Under the pieces are notes generated by a model that saw nothing but the letters and a program-made list of their open reading frames with translations, searched no databases and was not told the origin of the DNA. From NCBI RefSeq assembly GCF_042677005.1, contig NZ_JBHTIF010000001.1, positions 1,984,001 to 2,048,000 on the forward strand: DNA of 64,000 nt, written 5' to 3'. Source of the stretch: Lysobacter_I brunescens. Its GTDB lineage: Bacteria; Pseudomonadota; Gammaproteobacteria; Xanthomonadales; Xanthomonadaceae. Below, in pieces: positions 33,301 to 40,444 of the stretch. The position numbers and the translations under genes are program-made. How positions within the stretch are numbered: the stretch's first letter is position 1; each line of letters starts with the position of its first letter.

Positions 33301-33461
33301 GTATTGTCGTCATCTTCGGCGTGACCTTCTCCACGCTGCTGTCGCTGTTCGTGGTGCCCGCGTTCTACCGTCGCCTCGCGCCGTACACGCGTTCGCCGGA
33401 AGCGGTGAAGCATCGCCTGGAGAAGCTGGAAGCGGAGACGCCGCCGGTGGGCGGGCATTGA
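30339..33461 (+). CDS. RND efflux pump, inner-membrane transporter
   Basis: A 1040-aa proton-driven exporter of the HAE-1 type: 12 transmembrane helices with two large periplasmic loops. The proton-relay pair is visible in TM4 (VVDDAIVVLENI, near residue 400), and its partner Lys in GLAAKNGILIVEFANQ near 925. The N-terminus MRLSDVSIERPVFATVL is standard. The substrate range (drugs, solvents, dyes) cannot be deduced; the pair of Asp residues argues against the heavy-metal HME class. Start ATG 30339 has GAGGAG 6 bp upstream. Confidence 0.93.
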   Translation: MRLSDVSIERPVFATVLSLMLIVVGLMSYSRLTLRELPAIDPPVVSVDVTYPGASAGVVETRVTQVLEDALAGIEGIETLQSRSVNGRSSVTIEFTLERDIEAAANDVRDAVSRVLDRMPEEADPPEVEKADSDSEVILWLNMSSTAMDTLQLTDYAERYVVDRLSALNGVSQIRVGGQQRYAMRVWLNRDALAARGLTAADAENALRRENIELPAGRIESQDRDFTLRVERSYRKPEDFAQIPLGKGSDGYVVRLGDVAKVELASSERRAYFRSNGEPNVGLGIVKTSTANSLDVALAARAEAERIQASLPKGTRIFVAFDSTVFIESAVERVWSTLFEAIALVLIVIWLFLGSARAALIPAVTVPVCLIAAFIALYAFDFSINLLTLLALVLCIGLVVDDAIVVLENIQRRADLGEPALVAAKRGTKQVAFAVISTTAVLVAVFLPIGLLEGNTGRLFRELAVALAAAVAISALVALTLTPMMSSKLVRPHDTEKPNRFHAGIGRFLDRISNAYRRLLERTVDRVWLFGGLMVATLAATFFLFKLVPSELAPPEDRGVFFASIVGPEGAGFDYTVGQVQQVERALLKQVGEGKPLQRVNTRVPGGFGASEEMHTGQAIVFLHDWQNRDVTTDDVVQQVRKEVGALPGVRVNPQVRTGLTRGGGQPFQLVLGGPEYGELAAWRDRVLARMEQNPNFFAADSDYKETRPQMRVVIDRARAADLGVSVTEIGRTLETMMGSRRVTTFVDNGEEYDVILQADRALRAAPADLAAIQVRGGNGELIPLSNLVTLTELAEAGSLNRFNRLRAITISAGLAPGYRMGDAIAWAEQVVREELPGTAQVDWKGESREFQKAGSAVLITFALALLVVYLVLAAQFESFIHPVVIMLTVPLGVGGALLGLWMAGSTLNLFSQIGIVMLIGLAAKNGILIVEFANQLRDEGREIRDAIIESCAVRLRPILMTSVATVVGAVPLVVAGGPGSASRFTIGIVVIFGVTFSTLLSLFVVPAFYRRLAPYTRSPEAVKHRLEKLEAETPPVGGH

Positions 33462-33538
33462 GCATTCCGCGATAGGCCGTGGCACAGCGCACTGCTTCTC
33501 ATCGTATCGATGACAAGACCAGGTGCATGAGCCGCAGC

Positions 33539-33949
33539 CTATCGCTGCCTTTCCTTCGTTTTATCGAAGGATTCCGGCCACGCCTCGCTCAGTGGTACCT
33601 GGGGGCGACGTCGTGCGATCGCGCGATCACGCGGCCAGTTGGCCTTGATGATCACCAGCCCCATCAGCGGGCCCAGCGGCAGGGCGAACAGCAACGCAAA
33701 GCCGAGGACGATGGATTTCTCGAAGATCCACGGTTCGCGTTTCCACGCACCTGCTGCGACGAGGAGATGGGTGGACATGGCATAGATCATCATCGTGGAG
33801 GCCGTCTCGGTCGAGAATCCGCCCGGCAGGAAGTTCATGTCCAGTGCGAGTGCGCGCAGGCAGATGATCAGAAGCGGCAGGCTGATGAGGCTGCAGGCTG
33901 CATGCAGCAGGAAATGGGTCCTGTATATCCGTTCGTCCTGGTCTCGCAT
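33539..33949 (-). CDS. Small hypothetical membrane protein
   Basis: A 136-aa protein with three to four hydrophobic segments (LLHAACSLISLPLLIICLRA, STMMIYAMSTHLLVAAGAW, SIVLGFALLFALPLGPLMGL) and a basic C-terminal tail. The start ATG 33949 (MRDQDERIYRTHF) has AGGCGGG upstream. An in-frame extension to 34042 is open but would overlap the macrodomain gene and is not membrane-protein-like. It is convergent with the RND pump gene. No family recognised. Confidence 0.6.
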   Translation of the reverse strand: MRDQDERIYRTHFLLHAACSLISLPLLIICLRALALDMNFLPGGFSTETASTMMIYAMSTHLLVAAGAWKREPWIFEKSIVLGFALLFALPLGPLMGLVIIKANWPRDRAIARRRPQVPLSEAWPESFDKTKERQR

Positions 33950-34038
33950 GCCCGCCTGCCCTTGTCCGTTCCCGGAGAATCCGGTGTCCACGATCAATAG
34001 CGCAACTTGCGCCCCGGCAGGATCAGTCGCATCCAAGC

Positions 34039-34554
34039 TCAACTTGCGACGAGTCTCTGCCTGTAGCGTTCAGCCATTGCGGGTTCGAACGCGCAGAACA
34101 CCACGCGCAGGCCATCGCATGCATGGGCACGGACCGTGCGCACCGCGATGTCCACCGCCTGCTCCGGCGGATAACCGAACACGCCGCAGCTGATCGCGGG
34201 GAAGGCGATCGAGGCGATGCCGTGCTCCCGGGCGAGCTGGAGCGTGTTGCGATAGCACGAGGCCAGCAGTTCGGGTTCGCCCTCGTGCCCGCCGGACCAG
34301 ACCGGGCCGACGGTGTGGATGATCCAGCGCGCCGGGAGGTCGAAGCCGGGGGTGATCCGCGCCTCGCCGGTCGGGCAGCGCACGAAGGGGCGCACCATCG
34401 GGATCGCCTTGCATGCCGCCGACAGCCCCGGCCCGGCGGCCCGGTGGATGGCGCCGTCCACGCCACCGCCGCCGGACAGCGCGGCGTTCGCGGCGTTGAC
34501 GATGGCATCCAGGTCCAGCGTGGTGATGTCGGCCTGGCTGATCTCGAGGTGCAT
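34039..34554 (-). CDS. Macrodomain protein, O-acetyl-ADP-ribose deacetylase type
   Basis: A 171-aa single macrodomain that binds ADP-ribose and its derivatives. Motifs are VNAANAALSGGGGVDGAIHRAAG (ADP-ribose-binding Asn and Gly-rich loop), ARWIIHTVGPVW, and SIAFPAISCGVFGYP (distal phosphate-binding loop), all of the YmdB/MacroD class. That class hydrolyses O-acetyl-ADP-ribose and mono-ADP-ribosylated substrates. No ADP-ribosyltransferase lies nearby, so a housekeeping role is likelier than a toxin partner. Confidence 0.92.
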   Translation of the reverse strand: MHLEISQADITTLDLDAIVNAANAALSGGGGVDGAIHRAAGPGLSAACKAIPMVRPFVRCPTGEARITPGFDLPARWIIHTVGPVWSGGHEGEPELLASCYRNTLQLAREHGIASIAFPAISCGVFGYPPEQAVDIAVRTVRAHACDGLRVVFCAFEPAMAERYRQRLVAS

Positions 34555-34620
34555 GACGGGCGGGCTGGTGGGATGGCGATCGCGCTATGCTGCCCGTGTG
34601 CCTGCCAACGGGGAAGAGAC

Positions 34621-34977
34621 ATGGGCGTTCAACCGGGCGTGCCGCAGGCGGTGATCGATGCCTTGCTGCGCGGCGACAAGATGGAAGCGATCAAGCTGCT
34701 GCGCGAGGCGACCGGTGGGGACCTCAAGTCCGCCATGGAAATGGTGCAGCAGGTCGCCGCTCAGGTGCAGGCCGCCAAGCGCAGCGGCGCCCACAGCGGG
34801 CCGCACCACCAGGAAGAGACCGCAGGACAGCGCGAGAACCGGGAGCGCACCGAAACCCTCCTCTCCGGCCATCGCACGCCGACGGTCATGCCCGGCGATC
34901 GGGGAGGGCGCGGTCTCCTGGTCTGGCTGGTGATCGCGATGGCCCTGGCGGCCGCCTGGGTGTTCTTCGCGCCCTGA
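34621..34977 (+). CDS. Membrane-anchored protein with an L7/L12 C-terminal-like domain
   Basis: A 118-aa protein. Residues about 8-48 (AVIDALLRGDKMEAIKLLRE, then ATGGDLKSAMEMVQQV) resemble the ribosomal protein L7/L12 C-terminal fold, which binds translation factors. A polar linker follows, and a single C-terminal transmembrane helix (LLVWLVIAMALAAAWVFFA). It would be tail-anchored with the domain in the cytoplasm. Function unknown. ATG 34621 with a GGGGAAGAG ribosome-binding site; it diverges from the macrodomain gene. Confidence 0.7.
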   Translation: MGVQPGVPQAVIDALLRGDKMEAIKLLREATGGDLKSAMEMVQQVAAQVQAAKRSGAHSGPHHQEETAGQRENRERTETLLSGHRTPTVMPGDRGGRGLLVWLVIAMALAAAWVFFAP

Positions 34978-35018
34978 CGTTCCACAGGTCGGGTGGTCGC
35001 AGCGCGTAGAATGCCGGC

Positions 35019-35822
35019 ATGTCCGATCGATCCCCGTACGAGAAATTCCAGTCCGCATCCGCCGGCGACAGCCCGCGCGGCGGTGCCCGCAGCCAGCGCG
35101 ACGCCGAGCTGCGCATCCATGGCCTCAACGCGGTCCGCGCCGTGTTCGAGCACCGGCCACAGGCCATCCGCAAGCTCTATCTTGCCGAGGCGCGCATCCC
35201 GCAGCTGCAGCCGCTGCTGAAGTGGTGCGTGGCGAACCGCGTGGGTTATCGCGTGGTCGATCCGGCCGACCTGCAGAAGCTCGCCGCCAGCGCGCACCAC
35301 GAAGGCGTGGTCGCCGACGTTCTGCGCGAGGAACCGACCTCGCTCACCGCCTGGTTGCGCGATCTCCCGTCCGGTCGGTGCTGCGCGCTGTGGCTCGACG
35401 GCGTGGGCAACCCGCACAACCTCGGCGCGATCCTGCGTTCCGCCGCGCATTTCGGCGTGCGCGCCGTGCTGATCCCCAAGCATTCGATGCTGGCCCTGTC
35501 CGGCGCCGCCGCGCGCGTGGCCGAAGGGGGCGCCGAAGCGGTGCCCTTCGTGCGCCTCGGCCGCGAGGACAACGCCATGGCGCAGCTGCGCGGCGCCGGG
35601 TTCTCGCTCGCCGCCACCGTGGTGCGCGGCGGCAGCGACCTGTTCTCGGCAAAACTGCCGCAGCGCCTGGTCTACGTGCTCGGTGCCGAAGGCGAGGGCA
35701 TGGATGCGGAATTGGCCAAGGCCTGCGACATGCGCCTGTCGATCCCCGGCAGCGGCGCGGTGGAAAGCCTGAACGTCGCCGCCGCGACGGCGGTGCTGCT
35801 GGCGGCGTGGGCGAGGGCTTGA
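35019..35822 (+). CDS. SpoU/TrmH-family RNA 2'-O-methyltransferase
   Basis: A 267-aa SAM-dependent methyltransferase with the SPOUT trefoil knot: motif 1 LDGVGNPHNLGAILRSA, motif 2 YVLGAEGEGMD and motif 3 LSIPGSGAVESLNVAAATAV are all intact. The N-terminal part (IHGLNAVRAVFEHRP) is the L30e-like substrate-binding domain. It targets rRNA or tRNA ribose; which nucleotide is not determinable. It resembles YfiF/RlmB-type proteins. Start ATG 35019. Confidence 0.92.
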   Translation: MSDRSPYEKFQSASAGDSPRGGARSQRDAELRIHGLNAVRAVFEHRPQAIRKLYLAEARIPQLQPLLKWCVANRVGYRVVDPADLQKLAASAHHEGVVADVLREEPTSLTAWLRDLPSGRCCALWLDGVGNPHNLGAILRSAAHFGVRAVLIPKHSMLALSGAAARVAEGGAEAVPFVRLGREDNAMAQLRGAGFSLAATVVRGGSDLFSAKLPQRLVYVLGAEGEGMDAELAKACDMRLSIPGSGAVESLNVAAATAVLLAAWARA

Positions 35823-35897
35823 TCGGCGCATCGCGTCTGGAGCAGCGATGATCGACGCCATCCCTGTCGAGGCGCGATGCGGCGGAAAGCGGCGTCC

Positions 35898-36578
35898 TCA
35901 CTCCATGTGCAGGATCGCCCGCAACGACGCTTCGGTCTCCTGGATGCGTCCGCTGTCCTGCAGCAACGCCTTCACGATCGCGACCAGCGCCGCGTCCACC
36001 AGCACGCGACGCAGTGCCTCGGATTCGGCGCGCTGCACTTCGCGGAGTGCATGGACGAAGCTGTCGGTGCACTGGCGCAGCGCGGCGTTGAAGGTGTCGG
36101 CGCTGTCCAGCACGGTGTCGTTGGAAAAACGCACGGCGTCCTTGACCGCGTCCGCGAGCCCCGCATAGGCATCGTGCCTCGGTGCGTCATTGCCTGCCGT
36201 CGCGACATCGGCCGAGGCAGTGCCCGCGTGCACGCGCTCCGGTGCGGTACCCCGTTCGCCCCTGAAGGCGTTGAGCACCGTCAACAGGCTGGCGAGGTTG
36301 TCGGCGACGCCGGTCTGCGCCACCTTCTCTGTCGCGCCCGCCGCCACTGCGGTATCGACGCTGTAGATCTGCATCACGCCTTGGTTGGCAGCGGCCTGCG
36401 CCAGGGTGTTCTGTTGCTGCTGCGCGGCGACGGCGTTCTCGAACAGGATGCCGGTCGAGTGCGCGAGGCTCTGGTAGAGCGAGCTCATCGCCATGGCGGG
36501 TGATTCGGCGACAACCTTCACGTTGCTCTGGGTGACGGCATCGGTGATCTGGTCATTGACTGCGGTGGGGAAAGCCAT
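35898..36578 (-). CDS. RebB-like (R-body type) protein with C-terminal extension
   Basis: A 226-aa protein. Its first ~85 residues match the RebB/'killing trait' family of refractile-body proteins: MAFPTAVNDQITDAVTQSNV, then AESPAMAMSSLYQSLAHSTG and an Ala/Gln-rich helix ending GVMQIYSVDTA. Typical RebB proteins are only about 100 aa; here some 140 further residues follow, mostly helical and charged. ATG 36578 starts exactly at the family consensus and has a GGAG upstream. No rebA, rebC, rebD or companion sigma-factor gene is visible. R-bodies are contractile protein ribbons; whether a lone extended RebB polymerises is unknown. Confidence 0.72.
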   Translation of the reverse strand: MAFPTAVNDQITDAVTQSNVKVVAESPAMAMSSLYQSLAHSTGILFENAVAAQQQQNTLAQAAANQGVMQIYSVDTAVAAGATEKVAQTGVADNLASLLTVLNAFRGERGTAPERVHAGTASADVATAGNDAPRHDAYAGLADAVKDAVRFSNDTVLDSADTFNAALRQCTDSFVHALREVQRAESEALRRVLVDAALVAIVKALLQDSGRIQETEASLRAILHME

Positions 36579-36710
36579 CGTGCGCTCCTTGTCATGGTGT
36601 GCCGGGTCCGGTCGCGTCATGCGGACCGGGCGCGGTGGTCCCGTGGATCGTAAGGCCATCGCGTGGCGATGGCGTGGATCAGTTCGGCATCTCCAGCCCT
36701 GAGTCCCGCA

Positions 36711-38153
36711 TCAGGGCTTCGCCGCCTCGGCCTTCGGCGCGCTGCCGAAGCCGCCGTCGGCCGAGGCAGCGAGAAAGGCGAAGACGGTATAGGCGGCGGT
36801 GTTTTGCGCCAGCGCGGCGGGGTCGACCTTGTCCAGCGTGTCGTCGGGCGTGTGGTGCAGGTCGAAATAATCGGTGCCGTCCTGTCCCAGCCAGGCCCAG
36901 GCTGCGCCGAGCGCGGCGATCGGGCCGACATCCGGGCCCGGGCCGCCCTTGGCCAGCGCCTCGATGCCCAGCGGCTTCAGCGCTTCGGCGATGCGCGCGG
37001 CGGCGGCCTGCGCATGCGGCGCGGCGCTGGTGTTGAAACCGTAGATGCGACCGGCGCCGAAGTCGCTTTCCGCGACGAGCTGATGGGCCGCGATCGCCGC
37101 CTTCTGCGACTCGGCATAGACCTTGCCGCCGTACAGGCCCTGCTCTTCGTTGGCGAAGGCGATCACGCGGATCGTGCGCGCCGGGCGCTGCGCCTTCGGC
37201 AGCTTCGCGATGTGGTGGCCGGCGGCCATGGTGATGGCCACGCCGGCGCCGTCGTCGACCGCGCCCGTGCCGAGATCCCACGAATCCAGATGCCCGCCGA
37301 TGACCACGACTTCGTTGCGCAGGGTGCGGTGGCTGCCGGTGACTTCACCGATGACGTTGTGCGAAGTCGCGGTGCCGTCCCAGCCGCAGTCGAGCGCGAT
37401 GCGGATACGGATCGGCTTGCCGAGTGCGATCAGTCGCGACAGCTGCTCGGCATCCGGCACCGACAGTGCGGCCGAGGGGATCGGCGTGAGGCCGTCATCG
37501 AAGCGTGTGATGCCGGTGTGCGGGTTGCGGTGGCTGTCGGTACCGGCCGAGCGCATCACGAAGGCCGCTGCGCCGGCGCGGATCGCTGCCGACGGGCCTC
37601 GACTGCGCACGCGGCTGCCCGGGCCGTAGCCGCTGCCGTCGCGCGAACGCTCCATGCGGTAGTCGACGAATGCGATCTTCCCGGTCAGCGAACCGGCGGG
37701 CGCGGCTTCCAGCGCGGCGAGATCGGCGAAGCGCACGACCTCGGCCTCGACCGTGCCGGCTGGACTGCCGCCCAGCGCGGTGAGCGTGAGCGGCTGCGCG
37801 TGGTCGCCGACCACGGCGGCGGATTCGCCGTGACGCTCCCATTTCGGGAAGGTCACCGGCTGCAGCCAGACCTTGTCGTAGCCCAGCGCCTTGAACTTCG
37901 CTTCAGCCCAGCGCACGGCGCGGGCATCGGCCTCGCTGCCGGCGAGGCGCGGGCCGATCTCGGTGGTCAGCGATTCGAGCACCTGCCATGCGGTGGCGTC
38001 CTGCAGGCTCTTGTCGCGCAGTGCGCCGACCTGCGCGAACGCGGCATCCGGGATGCGGGTCTGGGGAACGACCGTGCCCGAAGGCGTGGCGGCGAAAGCG
38101 GTGGACGACACCGCCAGGGCGATGGCGGCGACCAGCGACAGGCTCGAACGCAT
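36711..38153 (-). CDS. Exported M28 family metallopeptidase
   Basis: A 480-aa di-zinc aminopeptidase-type enzyme. Signal peptide (MRSSLSLVAAIALAVSSTAFA), a PA-like insert (about 130-255) and the M28 catalytic domain with ligands in GGHLDSWDLGTGAVDDGAG, the Glu pair in FANEEQGLYGG, and the final His in YFDLHHTPDDTLD. Likely cleaves N-terminal residues from peptides in the periplasm or outside. ATG 38153 is the start giving a signal peptide; CGGGAA lies upstream. Monocistronic, directly downstream of the mscL terminator. Confidence 0.9.
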   Translation of the reverse strand: MRSSLSLVAAIALAVSSTAFAATPSGTVVPQTRIPDAAFAQVGALRDKSLQDATAWQVLESLTTEIGPRLAGSEADARAVRWAEAKFKALGYDKVWLQPVTFPKWERHGESAAVVGDHAQPLTLTALGGSPAGTVEAEVVRFADLAALEAAPAGSLTGKIAFVDYRMERSRDGSGYGPGSRVRSRGPSAAIRAGAAAFVMRSAGTDSHRNPHTGITRFDDGLTPIPSAALSVPDAEQLSRLIALGKPIRIRIALDCGWDGTATSHNVIGEVTGSHRTLRNEVVVIGGHLDSWDLGTGAVDDGAGVAITMAAGHHIAKLPKAQRPARTIRVIAFANEEQGLYGGKVYAESQKAAIAAHQLVAESDFGAGRIYGFNTSAAPHAQAAAARIAEALKPLGIEALAKGGPGPDVGPIAALGAAWAWLGQDGTDYFDLHHTPDDTLDKVDPAALAQNTAAYTVFAFLAASADGGFGSAPKAEAAKP

Positions 38154-38178
38154 GGGCGATTCCCGATCCGGAAAAAAG

Positions 38179-38208
38179 GAAGCCGCGAGCGTAACAGCCC
38201 GCGGCTTC
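38179..38208 (-). terminator. Intrinsic terminator after mscL
   Basis: On the minus strand the arms gaagccgcg and cgcggcttc pair, followed by ccTTTTTT (A-run at 38172-38177 on the plus strand): a classical rho-independent terminator 76 bp after the mscL stop. Confidence 0.85.
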
Positions 38209-38283
38209 GACGGATGAGGACGCGATCGCACACGGCGTTTCTCGCAGGGAACGATCCCGCCGGGAACGATCAAGCAGGCAGGA

Positions 38284-38700
38284 TCACTTCTTCAGCGAAT
38301 CGCGGATCTCGCGCAGCAGCAGCACGTCTTCGCTCGGTTCCGCGGGCGCTGCGGGCGCGGCGGCCTCGGCCTTCTTCAGCCGGTTCATCGCCTTGATCAC
38401 GAGGAACAGCACGAACGCGATGATGGTGAAGTCGATGATCGTCTGGATGAAGGCGCCGTACTTGATCGCCACCGCTGCGGCGACTTCCTTGCCGTCCGGG
38501 CCGATCACCGCGTCCTGTAGCACCCAGGCCGCCTTGCTGAAATCGACGCCGCCACTGATCGAACTGATGATCGGCATGATCACGCCGTCGACCAGTGCGC
38601 TGACGATCTTGCCGAAGGCCGCGCCGATCACGACGCCGACCGCCAGGTCGACGACGTTGCCTTTCATCGCGAATTCCTTGAACTCGCTCATCATGCCCAT
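38284..38700 (-). CDS. mscL: Large-conductance mechanosensitive channel
   Basis: A 138-aa inner-membrane osmotic release valve, working as a pentamer. N-terminal amphipathic helix and TM1 (FAMKGNVVDLAVGVVIGAAF) and TM2 (IIDFTIIAFVLFLVIKAMN) are intact, and the C-terminal bundle ends LLLREIRDSLKK, as in the family. ATG 38700 (MGMMSEF) is favoured over ATG 38691 because GAGGAG lies about 7 bp upstream of it, and Xanthomonadaceae homologues start MGM. Confidence 0.95.
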   Translation of the reverse strand: MGMMSEFKEFAMKGNVVDLAVGVVIGAAFGKIVSALVDGVIMPIISSISGGVDFSKAAWVLQDAVIGPDGKEVAAAVAIKYGAFIQTIIDFTIIAFVLFLVIKAMNRLKKAEAAAPAAPAEPSEDVLLLREIRDSLKK

Positions 38701-38779
38701 GCCGCGCTCTCCTCGTGTATTGGGTAGGCGCAGTGTAGAGGCGCGTGCGCCGGGCGAGGGGCCCGGCGCCGGGTTTTTT

Positions 38780-39511
38780 TCAGCGCGGTGGGGCGATGCG
38801 GCAGTCCAGGCGCAGCACGTCGTCGAGCGCGCCTTCGCACACGTCGCCCGGCTGCAGCGCGGCCACGCCGGCCGGCGTGCCCATGAAGACTAGGTCGCCG
38901 GCCTTCAGCGCGTACAGCTTCGACAGCTCGTGGAGGATCTCCGGCACGTCCCAGATCAGCATGTCCAGCGTCGACTGCTGGCGCAGCGCGCCGTTGACCT
39001 CCAGCGACAGCGTGCGCGGCGCGAGGTCGCCGAGGTCGGCGGCGGGCACCAATGCGCTGATCGGCGCGGCTTCGTCGAAGGACTTGCCGGTGTCCCATGG
39101 CAGGCCCTTGGCCTTGGCGGCGGCCTGCAGGTCGCGGCGGGTCAGGTCCAGGCCGATGCCATAGGCGAACACCAGGCGACCGGCGTCTTCGGGCGACAGC
39201 ACGCCCGGCGGCGCGTCCTCGCCGAGCGCGACGACCAGTTCGATCTCGTGGTGCAGGTCCTGCGTCCCCGGCGGATAGTGGGCCACACCGTCCAGCACCA
39301 GGCTGTCGGTCGGCTTGAGGAAGAACACCGGCGTGCCGCGATCGGCCTTCGAGGCCGGGGCTGTGGCGCCCATCTCGCGGGCATGGTCGGCGAAGTTGCG
39401 GCCGACGCAGTACACGCGGCGGACCGGGAAGTGGCCGGAGACGGTCTTGCCGGCCACGGGCAAACGCACCGGGGTCGGGGCGGGGATCAGGTCAGGAGAG
39501 GTCGTGTTCAT
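38780..39511 (-). CDS. Fumarylacetoacetate hydrolase family protein
   Basis: A 243-aa metal-dependent enzyme of the FAH fold. Signatures are VYCVGRNFADHAREMG, PVFFLKPTDSLV, LHHEIELVVALG (metal-binding His/Glu), FAYGIGLDLTRRDLQ and LVFMGTPAGVAALQPGD. Members hydrolyse or decarboxylate acylpyruvates or act as oxaloacetate decarboxylase/tautomerase; this short form is of the acylpyruvase type. Substrate not determinable here. It lies upstream of mscL in the same direction with a 79-bp gap. Confidence 0.88.
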   Translation of the reverse strand: MNTTSPDLIPAPTPVRLPVAGKTVSGHFPVRRVYCVGRNFADHAREMGATAPASKADRGTPVFFLKPTDSLVLDGVAHYPPGTQDLHHEIELVVALGEDAPPGVLSPEDAGRLVFAYGIGLDLTRRDLQAAAKAKGLPWDTGKSFDEAAPISALVPAADLGDLAPRTLSLEVNGALRQQSTLDMLIWDVPEILHELSKLYALKAGDLVFMGTPAGVAALQPGDVCEGALDDVLRLDCRIAPPR

Positions 39512-39584
39512 GCCCGCATGATCGCGTGCGGGCGGGGATCGCGTCGAGGGTGCGCCTTGGCGGCGCGGCCCCCCGGGATCGACT

Positions 39585-39920
39585 TCAGCGCCCGGTCGTC
39601 AGTACCGGCTTGCGCAGCACGCGGTACTCGCCGTCGAGGGTGCGCGCGTCGCCGGCTTTCGCCACGGGCTTGCCGCGCTGGCGCAGCAGGCGCGAGACGA
39701 GGGTGAAGCCCAGCATGGCCGCGCCGATCAGCAGCCCGAACACCAGCAACACCGCGAGCAGGCCGACGCCGACGAGGGTCAGCAGCACGCGCAGGGCGCG
39801 ATGGCGCGGCTTGCGCGGCGTCATGAATTCACGAAACGCCTGTCGGCCGAAGTGCGCGCCGGCGCTGGAGAAGATCGTGCTTGAGGAGAGGGTCTTGCGG
39901 AGAAAACGGGGGATGCGCAT
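39585..39920 (-). CDS. Small single-pass membrane protein
   Basis: A 111-aa protein with a basic N-terminus (MRIPRFLRKTL; TPRKPRHRALR), one or two adjacent transmembrane helices (VLLTLVGVGLLAVLLVFG, LLIGAAMLGFTLVSRLL) and a short basic C-terminus ending EYRVLRKPVLTTGR. ATG 39920 is chosen because upstream in-frame residues are not natural-looking. No recognised domain. It diverges from the Rieske gene. Confidence 0.55.
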   Translation of the reverse strand: MRIPRFLRKTLSSSTIFSSAGAHFGRQAFREFMTPRKPRHRALRVLLTLVGVGLLAVLLVFGLLIGAAMLGFTLVSRLLRQRGKPVAKAGDARTLDGEYRVLRKPVLTTGR

Positions 39921-40047
39921 GGGTCTGCAGGGTGCGAACGGTGGCCGGTGGAGCCGGCGGACCCAGTATCGGACGGTGATCCGGCGGGCGTGTGAGAAGT
40001 TCGTTAAGCCATAATGCGGGTCGTCCCCGCTCCCCGCTGCCGCCACC

Positions 40048-40389
40048 ATGCGCCAAGCCGCCCCCGTCGTCCTCGCCCGCCTGTCCGACCTGCCCGAAGG
40101 TGAGCCGGTGGCGGTCGAGGCTACCCTCGACGGCGAAGCCGAATCGCTGATCCTGTTCCGCGAAGGTGACGCGGTGCGCGCCTGGCGGAACATCTGCCCG
40201 CACGCCGGGCGTCCGCTGGACTGGTCGCCGGGCAAGTTCCTGCGCTCGAAGGACGGCCTGCTGGTCTGTGCCGTGCATGGCGCGAGCTTCGAGCTGGGGC
40301 AGGGCGCCTGCGTCGCGGGCCCGTGCCGGGGACAGTCACTGGGCGCGGTGCCGGTGGCCGTGGTCGATGGCCAGGTCCTGTCTGCCTGA
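40048..40389 (+). CDS. Rieske [2Fe-2S] ferredoxin-like protein
   Basis: A 113-aa soluble electron-transfer protein. The two cluster-binding boxes are complete: CPHAGRPLDW (C-x-H) and CAVHGASFE (C-x-x-H). It has no membrane anchor and no oxygenase domain, so it resembles Rieske ferredoxins or small nitrite-reductase-like subunits. Its redox partner is not in the window. Start ATG 40048. Confidence 0.9.
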   Translation: MRQAAPVVLARLSDLPEGEPVAVEATLDGEAESLILFREGDAVRAWRNICPHAGRPLDWSPGKFLRSKDGLLVCAVHGASFELGQGACVAGPCRGQSLGAVPVAVVDGQVLSA

Positions 40390-40444
40390 GACCGTGCGAT
40401 AGTCGTTTCGATCCCCGCATTTCCTTCCTGTCAGGACACGCCGC

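Noticed and set aside
33551..33568. Hairpin ccttcg-ttttat-cgaagg
   Set aside because: A short 6-bp stem lying inside the coding end of the small membrane protein; too weak and misplaced for a terminator.
34039..34554. Macrodomain as antitoxin of an ADP-ribosylating toxin (DarTG-like)
   Set aside because: No ADP-ribosyltransferase gene is adjacent and the macrodomain is of the common YmdB/MacroD type.
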